NCBI GenBank assembly: GCA_033032175.1
Contig: CM065313.1
Location: forward strand, 12,625,327-12,689,326
Direction of reading: 5' to 3'
Source: Saturnia japonica
Lineage: Eukaryota > Arthropoda > Insecta > Lepidoptera > Saturniidae
DNA length: 64,000 nucleotides
The translations under genes were made by a program, and so were the position numbers. Positions 48,981 through 58,430 of the stretch are shown here, in pieces. Below the pieces are notes generated by a model. That model saw nothing but the letters and a program-made list of their open reading frames with translations. It was not told where the DNA came from and searched no databases. Each line of letters starts with the position of its first letter. The stretch's first letter is position 1.

Positions 48981-51061
48981 AACAGATCTTATTTGAGTAT
49001 TAACATTATCTTATAGTGGTATTGATTTATAACAACATATAAAATTCACCACTGTAATATCATATCCCTTTAACTTTCACAAAACTGGGTTTAGATAAAA
49101 ATTACGTATTTGAAAAGTCATTGTTACCTTTTACTTTATGAAAACACTAATCGTGTAAACAAGCACGATCCTAAAATTATACTTAATTTTAATCACATTT
49201 AAATGGTAATGATTAATACTAAAAAATACAATGATAAAGTTTTTCATAAAGTTATTTCGCTCTAAATTTTCTCTCATAATGGAAAACTGCTAAACTAAAT
49301 AACGTGTCACTAGCTTCCTATTCGGCCGCGGCCGCGGTACAAGCGCTCGCAGTCTTGTTATTTACATAAAGACCATCGCATCGCACCACACGTTTTCTAT
49401 TTTTCAATCGAACCGTTCCGCCTTTCGATACTTTCCTACGCTAATACATACGCTGTACCGTCATAACTAGATCCACCCCGCCCCTTCTGTTCATACTTTT
49501 GTATTGGTAATGAAGCGGGGAGGAATGTAATGTCGGAGGTCTTTATTGAGTGGGTATAACGAAGCGGAAGGCGCCCGGAGTCGGACAATGGCCGGTCGGC
49601 GATCACTGCTACGTTCCCAACTCATTACGTATTTACTATAAAACTTAGTTCTGTTAGTTTAAACTTCGTATTTCGTACGATTAAATGTGTTGTAAATAAT
49701 ACCTAGTTACCCACTCCACAAAAAAGGTCTAAATCTAAACTATTAAATGACACCGAACCGTATTTGTACATCGATGCAAATATTTTTTTTTTAGAATTGA
49801 ATTTAACAATATTTTGTTAAAACCTCTTTTCGCGGATACTTATTGTAAATACGGGTCGCTACTCTGATTACAACTTTAACGTTTAACTTTGTAAACGAAC
49901 GTACAAGTCTTGGAGAGAAATTATTTATTTAATAAAATCAATTATAAATAATATTTCTTTCTAGGCTCAATATCAAGTGAAATTATGGTCACAAAGTAGC
50001 TTATTAAAGGACTTAAAAAATTAAATAAATAAGTAGAGTAATTTAAACTCGAAGGATTATTTGTTATTTTGATACTTTGAAAGGAAGACCAGTATACAGT
50101 GTCTATGTATACAGTTAAACGATTTTCTTTTTATAGACTGTAGCGCGGTAAACTAGACCTGCACCTAATGGTAAGCACCTTAGAATCCAAAAAGAATGGC
50201 GACCACCAATAGATCAACAATCCATTCGCTGTTGTCATGCCGGTCTGCGTAAATAGAAACTGGATATGAACCGCCTGATCTCGAAACGCGATACGCATAT
50301 GCGAATCACTATGATACAGTTTTCACCATATGCATAATAGTCGTGACCTAGTCGGGCTGCAATACCTTACCAGGCCGCTATCGCCATTTCCTCATTTGCT
50401 GAGTAGCACCGCGTGCAGTGCAGAAGCGTGGATGTCTCAAGTTTTAAAATGGAATTTGACCCTTTATATTTCTTCGGATTTCGCAAACATGGACTAATTC
50501 AAATGGGTATCGGCTGACGGTGAAGTAGATTTTCGGTGTTTTAAATTGCCAATAGGTACGTCGTGAGCTGGTTAGCCACAAGTGGGATACTTAGGTACAG
50601 GCTCGTTTTAGTATTATATATATACACCAATAAAACAAAGGTTTTATAAGATTTCAATGTCACTGGTAAATGTAAAGTGAATGAAATGATGGAAAGCGAA
50701 ATGTTTGTTACTGTACAAATTTACTTTATGCTTACTATAAATGTTCACTGCATATACTGTGCGTTGGGATTATATAATACACTTCTGTTTACTATTACTA
50801 ACATAAAGTATGTAAGATTAATTCTCATACTTATCCAACACGAAAACATTAAGAACAATAATGTGATATATATAAAGATACAATGGCTGAGAGGTACAAA
50901 TAGGAAATCATCGCTCCACTGATTCGAATAATTCGTTAAGAACCACAGTTTCACATGAAAATTGTAATTTTGTATGCAAATTCTATTTACTATTGTAATT
51001 TGATGGAATTATATTAACAACGTCACTTTCACTAAACTTTTTTTTAATATAGGTTACCTTA
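48981..51061. other. Non-coding DNA with a GC-rich segment
   Basis: No gene. See 49310-49640 for the GC-rich segment. 50150-50420 ('aatggtaagcacctta', 'aaccgcctgatctcgaa') probably contains repeat fragments. Confidence 0.45.
49310..49640. promoter_or_regulatory. GC-rich segment with nested NotI-like palindrome
   Basis: Contains 'ggccgcggccgcgg' (49323-49338), 'ccaccccgccccttctg' and 'aagcggaaggcgcccggagt', 'ggccggtcggcgatc' in an otherwise AT-rich region. Such islands often mark arthropod promoters, but there is no open frame, TATA/initiator pair or splice site that settles it. Confidence 0.2.
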
Positions 51062-51330
51062 TCTGCATCGTAAGCCTAGTGGTCGAAAGCGCGACTGCTA
51101 TGATCGAGGTCCTGGGTTCGATTCCCAGGTCGAGCAAAGTGGCATTGGGTTTTTCTATGAAATTCTCACTAGCAGCTCTGAGTTTTGGCTTTGTGCCGGA
51201 TTAATGGCAATAGGCTCGCCCCCTATAACAAGGAACCTAAAAAACATACACGGCGAACTGTGGGTGTACAACAGTACACCTCCGCCTAACCCTTCAGGGA
51301 TACAGGCGTGATGGTATGTTATGTTATATG
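51062..51330 (+). mobile_element. tRNA-derived SINE, plus strand
   Basis: The tRNA-like head contains an RNA polymerase III box A-like 'aagcctagtgg' (51072-51082) and a perfect box B GGTTCGATTCC (51115-51125). The tRNA-unrelated body follows ('ggcattgggtttttct', 'aatggcaataggctcgcc', 'ggcgaactgtgggtg'), then a short ATGTT-repeat 3' end. Length about 270 bp. The tRNA-like part lacks a convincing full cloverleaf and is followed by body sequence shared with 47612-47872, so it is a SINE, not a tRNA gene. Confidence 0.9.
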
Positions 51331-51505
51331 TTTAGCGTTTGGCCATAATCTCACCTGATGTTAAGTGACGATGTGGTCCAAAATGGTAACACACTAGTGG
51401 AAGGACTGGTTTTCAAGTAACCGCCAGAACACACATATAGGACAGATTTGTACCTAGAGTGGTAGCTGACCAAGGGGGCATTAGAAAAAGCCATACCTTA
51501 ATATT
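51331..51505 (+). repeat. 'cacctgatgttaagtga' dispersed repeat
   Basis: 'cataatctcacctgatgtta' through 'gtggtagctgac', aligned with 28715-28885. It directly abuts the SINE's 3' end. Confidence 0.7.
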
Positions 51506-51599
51506 ATGGTTTCATCACAAAGTTTTCCTTTACCATATAAGCTCAGACTCAATGCAGGGATAAGAAATCACGTTAGTCGAAGCGATGTCCGTACACGCT

Positions 51600-51965
51600 A
51601 CTACTGAGCCATAATTGCTTCAACTGAGCCCCATCATTGGTTCAGCTGAGCCATTATTGCTTCAATTGAGCCATTATTGCTTCAACTTAGCCCTCATTTC
51701 TTCAACTGAGCCATCATTGCTTCAACTTTGACATCATTGCTTAACCTGAACCATCAATGTTTTAACTGAGATCATTGCTTCAACTGAGCCATTATTGCTT
51801 CAACTGAACCATTATTGCTTCAACTTAGCTCTCAATGCTTCAAGTGAGTCATCATTGCTTCAAATTTGAAATCATTGCTTAACCTGAACCATCGATGTTT
51901 TAGCTGAGATCAATAATGGCTTCAACTGAGCCATCATTTCTTCACTAAGTAATCATTGCTACAAT
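51600..51965. repeat. ~19-bp minisatellite
   Basis: About 19 imperfect units of 'attgcttcaactgagccat' (18-20 bp). A longer repeat is superimposed: the sub-series 'caactttgacatcattgc', 'ttaacctgaaccatcaatg', 'ttttaactgagatca' at about 51722 recurs at about 51860. Non-coding. Confidence 0.95.
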
Positions 51966-52004
51966 TTCTTCTTCCGTTTGTGTATTTATTTAATTATGTT
52001 AAAA

Positions 52005-52080
52005 GTCAACGTTTAGCAATAACTATAGCTGATATTAAGTGACGATGTGGTAATACGCTAAACGTACAATATAAATTTAC
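52005..52080 (+). repeat. Fragment of the 'gatgttaagtga' repeat
   Basis: 'agctgatattaagtgacgat' and 'gtggtaatacgct' match part of 51331-51505. Confidence 0.55.
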
Positions 52081-52832
52081 TCTCAAATGCAAGAAATAGA
52101 AAACAGATAAGGCTTGGTAACTTACTTTCAATTTTGGGAAGTAGATATATGGCTAGAAAAATACCTAAAATGAAATCTTGTCATACAAATGTTTATTTAC
52201 AATGATTTTATGTACATAGAAAAAGTCATATAAATAGAAGTGAAATAATTTACTCTCTTTTCGTTTTCATATTATTTCAACTGGTTCCTATGACTTTGAA
52301 AAATTGGGTTGCATTTTGCCTATTTCATATCAGAAATGTTGAACGATCGAACCAAACTAAACTTTATCAAGTAGCAAACAAATATGCATTTCACCTGATG
52401 TTAAGTGAGCACTGTAGCCTATAGCTATAACCAACCCTACTTAAGTGTTACTTAGGCCAAGTTTTAAGAGGTTGCTATTATTAAAGATTGACTTTGAACG
52501 TCTTCTGCGCAGTGAGCGTTGCCCCTGTTTTGTATACTTATTCAAACGGTAAGTCTTCTGGCATGTAGTTAGAGACATTTCTTGGTGTCTATGGAGTGGA
52601 GAGTGTATTTGTTTGGTTCTTTGATCGGGAATTCGGATTGCTGCATCTATGGATGGATCCAACCAGAACAGCCGAAACTTCCACAAATCCTATCACTACA
52701 GAATGCTATCAAGCGATCTTAAAAACTTACGAAGATGCTATTAAATTATGAATGCATTTGAAAACTAAAATCAGTGGATATTTGATTAAAGAACTTTGCG
52801 GAGATCCATCTCAAATAATTGATTAAAAAATT
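52081..52832. other. Non-coding DNA
   Basis: No gene. A 55-bp piece at 52385-52440 ('tttcacctgatgttaagtga') belongs to the same repeat family as 51331. Confidence 0.5.
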
Positions 52833-53090
52833 TATTTGCTACTTTCGTCTGGAAGTAATTAAACACTTGTTACGTCTTTCTGCAACACATAATTATTAGT
52901 ATTTTTTTTCTCGTGGGTTCGATCGTTATTAACATATAACGTATAATCTAAATTTATAGTTTAATAACGATCGGGCATAAGTGTCTTTTTAAATAACTAT
53001 TATTATTTGTCGCAGAATGTCGTAACAATTGTCAATCAGTTTCGGGTGGAAGTAGTAATGAAACGTTTGAATAAATAATTATTCTGAATA
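52833..53090. mobile_element. MITE-like element, diverged
   Basis: The left end 'tttgctactttcgtctggaa' ... 'ttgttacgtctttctgcaac' pairs in reverse complement with the right end 'gcagaatgtcgtaacaattg' ... 'ggaagtagtaat' (about 53013-53075). The left end also aligns with 62721-62775. About 260 bp, non-coding. An additional perfect hairpin lies inside it. Confidence 0.55.
52920..52973. repeat. Perfect 13-bp inverted repeat
   Basis: CGATCGTTATTAA (52920-52932) and TTAATAACGATCG (52961-52973), separated by 28 bases, with further pairing TATAA/TTATA just inside. Confidence 0.9.
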
Positions 53091-53249
53091 ACATTTCATT
53101 ATGAAAGATTCGGATATACTTTAAAAGGAAGATGTTCACTCTAAAGGGAACTAACTGATGATGATGGTTAAAGATGGAAAGTCTAAGTTAGCGGCTATGT
53201 TGTCACAGTTGAAAATAATAAAACAACTACCTACAACAATGGAATACTA

Positions 53250-54553
53250 CAAGGTGTCCAGAAAGGGTATCGGGTATTTGTTTTCGCGCCATATTCGAAA
53301 CGGGGCGTCTAAAGGGTGCGGGGAGGGGTTCGTGGCGTCTGCCATTTTGTGGAGTTTTAGTCACGATGGAACAGTACTCGGGGACGCATCGCGCATTTTG
53401 CGTACGAGCGTATTATCGGAATGGTGATTCAATAGTGACTGCTCAACGTCTCTATCGTGCGGAATATCGTACACGCCACGCGCCAAGTGACGATAGCATT
53501 AGGAAATGGATCAGGATGTTCTAGAATACAGGTGCGACAGTTAAAATTCAAAACTCTGGTCGTCCTCGTTCAGTTCGCGATGAAGAAACAATTGAAGAAG
53601 TTGAGGCGTCGGTTCGTCAAAATCCGTCTTTATCCATCCGAAAGCGAAGCCAAGCGTTGAACATCAAAAAATCGTCTTTACATTCGATTTTAAAGAAAGA
53701 CTTACATCTAAAAGCCTATAAAATTCAATTGGTTCAAGAATTGAAGGATACGGACTATGCTAATCGACTGAATTTTGCGAACGAAATGCTGCAGCGATTT
53801 AACAACTTTAACAACATACTGTTCAGTGACGAAGCAAATTTTCACCTGAATGGTCATGTTAATAAGCAGAATTGTCGGTACAGGGCAGTGGAGAATCCGA
53901 GACGAAAGCATGAACGACCTCTGCATAGCCCAAAGGTCGTTGTTTGGGCCGCTATGTCTGCTAAAGGCATAATTGGTCCTTATTTTCATGAAGATCAACG
54001 AGGCCGAGCAATTAATGTGCATAGTGACTGTTATTGCGATATGTTGCGAAATTTTTTGGTCCCAGAGTTGCAGGAGTTTGCAGGTTTCAACTCAAGAACG
54101 TGGTTCCAGCAAGATGGGGCCACTTGCCATACCTCAAATGACTCAATGCAAGTTGTTAACGAATTATTCCCTAATAAAGTCATTTCGCGAAGGGGTAACA
54201 TCAACTGGCCTCCCAGAAGCCCCGACCTTAGCCCGCTTGACTATTTTGCATGGGGATACCTTAAAAGTAAGGTTTATCAAAACAATCCGACGAATCTAAC
54301 CCAGTTAAAGCAAAACATCAGGTCAGAAATGGCAGCAATATCGATAGCTATGTGTCAACGTGTTTATCGCCAATCTTCGTTTCCGTTTAGAAGAGTGCCA
54401 GCAACGTAACGGTCATCATTTGGATAACATCATCTTTTCCAAATAATTCTCCAATTCATATGCTAATAATAAACAATAAACTTTTTTATTGCATACAAAT
54501 AATTTTTGTTTCATTGAACTTACAAATACCCGATACCCTTTCTGGACACCTTG
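53250..54553 (+). mobile_element. DD41D Tc1/mariner-superfamily transposon, copy 2
   Basis: A 1304-bp element with perfect terminal inverted repeats of about 31 bp (CAAGGTGTCCAGAAAGGGTA...) flanked by TA at both sides (53248-53249 and 54554-54555). The single transposase gene has one nonsense codon. The intact ends and near-intact gene suggest a recent insertion. Confidence 0.97.
53366..54409 (+). pseudogene. DD41D transposase, one nonsense codon
   Basis: Encodes a ~347-residue cut-and-paste transposase. From ATG 53366 the frame is open to 54409 except for TAG at 53522-53524 (codon 53; copy 1 has GAG). The N-terminal ~110 residues form the DNA-binding region ('SDDSIRKWIRMF', 'SGRPRSVRDEET'). 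Catalytic Asp residues are D155 in 'LFSDEANF', D250 in 'FQQDGATCH' and D292 in 'SPDLSPLDYF'. The 41-residue spacing between the last two gives DD41D, the class known from rosa/VISITOR-type elements; the family name is my inference from spacing only. All three catalytic residues are preserved, so the only visible defect is the nonsense codon. Confidence 0.92.
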
Positions 54554-54555
54554 TA

Positions 54556-55544
54556 CAAGAGTGTACGTGTGTCCTAAGATCACATTTTATTGTCTGTGTT
54601 CGTATTATGAAAACACGTGTCATTTGTCATGAGTCGTTATAACTTAGTTAATTACACGGAAGACTCAACCGAGCAGCAACATTGAGTAGCGCTCAAAGGT
54701 TGTATTATAAATATTCAAGTCATGTCTATGCGAAGAAACATCTCGTGATTTTATATAATTCACTACAACAATTTTTGCTTGATGTCAAACAATATTTTAA
54801 CAACGTACATAAATTTAAATGTTATTGAATTTAAATGCTCGAGTGAGCTATTGTGTGCGGAATAAAACAAAGACATTGTAATTAAGTATTTTATTTATTA
54901 AGTATTTTTTAAGTATAATTAGTTCTGGATCTTAAGCCAGTACACTTATTGCCAACTGATAGTTCGGTAATCATACTGCCGTATAATTATATATATACTT
55001 ACATAAATTAAATAAAGATAAATTTAATAGTATTTTCTGATTAAAAATCTGTAATCTTTGCTTATTATTAATAACAGTAATTCAATTACAATAAATTATT
55101 TTTTTATATTAGTTAATATTTAACTAAAATATTTTTAATATTTATTTAAAAGTAATATTTATTTATAGAGTTCAAAGAAATATTTCACTAAAATTGAGCA
55201 TGCTATTTTTTAACTTATGGTGGAATTCAAGTCTTCCTTTCGAATCCGCTTCAAAATAAAAATGCAGTTCAATCTTCAGGGCAGGGGGCAGCTGGAGGCG
55301 AGGCAGAAACTTTTTCTTATGGCGGCTACGACATGTGGTTACAATATTGGTCAAGTTCCATAGCAGAGTGGTGAAGTTCTAAAATGGAATGACGGCGAGT
55401 CGCCAATCGGATCGCCTTATATAGAGTTCCTACACAGTATTTACTGCCCTACCTCTAAAAGTACCCTTATTTATTTTCATATACCTTAAATTATTTAACA
55501 TTTCAGAAACCGTTAAAACCGTTATTTTTTCTTTACAATACTGT
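54556..55544. other. Non-coding AT-rich DNA
   Basis: No gene. A short GC-richer block at 55270-55340 is unassigned. Confidence 0.5.
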
Positions 55545-55835
55545 GCAAAGTCGCGTGCCACGTACTATTTGCGAGTACAACTCTGCAGGGGTCCCATTGG
55601 CACAGCAACTTTCCAAGGCAACTTGCCTATTCTTATGTCTAGGAAAATGAAACACTAAACAAACATATTTATTATAACAATATCATTTCGTAACTAAACT
55701 AGATAACTTATCCTAAACGTGACCATGAAAAAATTAATACCTACGTCTACCTTAATTTAACAATTTATTCACTATGTATTAAGTCGCGTTCCATATACTA
55801 TTTGTGAGTACAACTCTGCAGTGGTCCCGTTGGTT
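55545..55835. repeat. Direct repeat pair ~237 bp apart
   Basis: 'tactatttgcgagtacaact' (55562) and 'tactatttgtgagtacaact' (55799) lie in ~52-bp blocks that start 'aagtcgcgt' and end 'gtcccattgg/gtcccgttgg'. It is probably an old tandem duplication. The LINE at 55852 inserted just beyond the second block. Confidence 0.85.
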
Positions 55836-55840
55836 TGGTC

Positions 55841-55851
55841 ATGCACGTAAC
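55841..55851. repeat. LINE target site duplication, left
   Basis: 'atgcacgtaac' immediately precedes the LINE start and matches 61817-61827 'atgcacataac' at 10 of 11 positions. Confidence 0.75.
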
Positions 55852-56618
55852 GAGGAAGGAAGGAAGAACATTTTCATTGAACTTCGCGCTCTGCTTAGAC
55901 TAGTTGCGACTTGTTTGCTTTGATCCACGGACCCGATCCTAGGCCTGCCGGTTCAAAGCACACGGCTTAAAGCTAGTTTTTTAAGCCTTTTCATACCGCG
56001 TTTTATAGTGAAGACGGTGTTATTGTTGTGTAGCAAGTATCTAGGTACTCGTTGCACGCATAGCGCCGTCTCGCTCGCACATTTCGTGTAGTACTTCGGT
56101 GCACACGAAAACCCGTACTTCTCAGTACGACAACAAACGCGCTTTTCAGCGCGAATCTGGTTTCAAAGACACGCAAATCCACGTTTAGTGGTCGTTCTTC
56201 GGATACCTAGCGGTGTTAACGAAGACGAACAGGGCGTGACCCGAGCGCTCTCCGGTTACCTCCTTCTGAGGTAAACGATAACTCGGACGGGCCTGGGAAT
56301 CTTAGCCTTTGCCTTTTTGCATAGTTGCCCCAGGTGTCTCTTACCCAACCCTTCCTATCCTTACCATTCCATCCTCGTGGTTGTTTGGGCGGAGCCGCGG
56401 TTTTACCGGTCTGCGTCCTCTGCCACGAGACTGCTAGGGACTCCCCTAGAGAAACAATAGGTCCTTTCCTGTGCGTCATTACACCGTAACACACAGGTCT
56501 CATTGCTCCGGGCTCGAAGAGCCCGTAAAACTCATTTGGCGTAGCCCCCTGCCCTCCAGGCAGGGAGGTTTCTTAAGTTCAGCCATTCATTGGGGGCGCC
56601 CTCCCAACCGCCAGCGGG
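55852..56618 (+). promoter_or_regulatory. LINE 5'UTR / presumed internal promoter
   Basis: 767 bases, GC-rising, without a conserved open frame. Jockey-like LINEs carry a downstream internal RNA polymerase II promoter at the very 5' end; I see no canonical TATA box here and cannot pinpoint the elements. The CpG-rich block at 56380-56560 precedes ORF1. Confidence 0.55.
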
Positions 56619-58430
56619 ATGGCAAAAGAAATAACAGTGCACGAATATGAACTTCATAAGGTCTTCAACTTTATGAAGCTCCAAGTCCCTGACTTGTACG
56701 CCGAGTACACAGCCACACTCGAAGTAACTCCCGGTGCGACTTATGAGCTAGTGGACTCCGAACCCGCCGCCGTCGCGTCTACATCCGCCGTCGCGTCAAT
56801 AACCGCCGACGCACCCACCGCCAACGTTCCCACCGCCGCTGCACCCATCGTCGCCGCGCCGCGCAGGGGTCCCGCCGTGCCTACACCTGAGGACATTCTG
56901 TCCAAAGGCCATGGTGGGCACCGCCCCTCCCGCTCTAACTCGCGAAACTCTAATCCCCGCGGAAGGCGCTCCGATACGCCTGCAGGCAACGCACTTCCCG
57001 TGCATAACTCTTTCGCAGCTCTCCCTGTAGAATCTCCCGTATCCACTGATCCGAATGAGATGGATCAAACAATCCTAAACATCCAGCCCGCTGCCAACGA
57101 TGACGACGGTTTTACCACCGTCGTATCTAGGAAAACTAAACGCGCCGCTAACAGCGACGAAGACAGGGCCCCGAAAGCGCCGAGACCGAATCTCGACACG
57201 CGCACCCCCATTCCCACGTCTCCCACACGCCCCGCGTCCGCGCCCGCGCCCGCGCCCGTGGCAGGCCCTCCCGGGAGGAAAGCCCGCCCCCCGCCCGTTA
57301 TTGTCCAGGACAAAGCCGCCTGGACAAAGTTAGAGTCCGATATTAGACTCTCAAAGATCCCCTACACGAAAGCCCGTAGTATCGCCACGGGCATACAAGT
57401 CTCGGTGAGCACGTCGGACGCCCACCGAGACCTCACTAGGCTCCTCACGGAGAGAAAACTAGCGTACTATACGTACACTCTAAACGAAGACCGGAAACTC
57501 CACGTTGTAATTCGCAGAATCCCCTTCAAGATCGCCCCTGAGGAAGTACTCGAATCCCTCCGCTCCCAAAACTATCCGGTGCAAGAAGTACAGCGGATGT
57601 ACGGCCCAGACAGAAAACCATTCCCTATGGTAGTGGTTATTCTAGATAGAACCCCCGAGGGTAAAGCTATCTATAACGTAGCTACTGTGTGCGGCCTCTC
57701 AGGCATCACAGTAGAAAACCCATACAAAAATAGAATCCCGACGCAGTGTCACAACTGCCAATTGTACGGGCACTCCTCCCGCCACTGACATCTCACTCCA
57801 AGGTGCGTCAAGTGCCCCGAGAATTACTCCACTAGGGAGTGTCCCCGCACGCGCGACTCACCCGGTGAGCCGAGCTGTGTACTTTGCGGTCAAGCAGGGC
57901 ACCCAGCGAACTATCGCGGGTGCCCAAAAGCCCCGCGCGCAACGAGTCCCCGACGGATGAGACCACCCGCCCATCAGAGGGCACCTCACGCTCCCGTCGA
58001 CCATGCCCCTCACCCCCAACCACAGCCCTTTCTGTCAATGGAGGCTTTTACTAACCTCCCGAACGCCGCCCGCGCTCCTGCGGCCGTTGTCCCCGCATCT
58101 AGAGTGCCCCCGCAGCCCATACTGGGCCCTCGGGCCCCGTGGGCCCCCACTCGCCACAATCCCCAGCCCCTTATGGACTTGGAATTGGCCCCTAAACCAC
58201 AGCCTCTTATGGTTGTTCAAACCTCCGCTCCACGCGGTTCTGCTCCTCCATCGGACGTTGTCCTCATTGCCCTGTTGCTCCGAGAGCACAGCGTCACGGA
58301 AGTCGGCGCATACGTCGACTATCTCAACGAACACGGTTGCATAATGACCGTGTGGAAATTCCCCCGGCTATCGGAGACGATACACCGTCTAGACCTCGAT
58401 GCCGCAAACCGAAAGCCTTCCAATGGATAA
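56619..58430 (+). pseudogene. LINE ORF1 (nucleic-acid-binding protein), one nonsense codon
   Basis: About 603 codons. The N-terminal third is rich in Ala, Pro and Ser (low complexity, residues ~40-230). It is followed by a basic/RNP-forming region ('LHVVIRRIPFKIAPEEVLES', ~290-330) of the type preceding zinc knuckles in jockey ORF1. Three CCHC-like knuckles follow: C377-C380-H385-stop390, 'CVKCPENYSTREC' and 'CVLCGQAGHPANYRGC'. TGA at 57786-57788 falls exactly where the fourth zinc ligand Cys is expected; the frame is otherwise open to TAA 58428-58430. ORF1p coats LINE RNA and assists integration. The start ATG 56619 follows the GC-rich 5'UTR and opens the only long frame. Confidence 0.9.

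Noticed and set aside
51062..51135. tRNA gene
   Set aside because: Box A and B are good, but a full cloverleaf is not convincing, and the following body is shared with a second copy at 47.6-47.9 kb, so it is a SINE.
56741..57313. Minus-strand open frames opposite LINE ORF1
   Set aside because: They are open because the ORF1 sequence is GC-rich with Ala/Pro codons; antisense shadows with no independent support.
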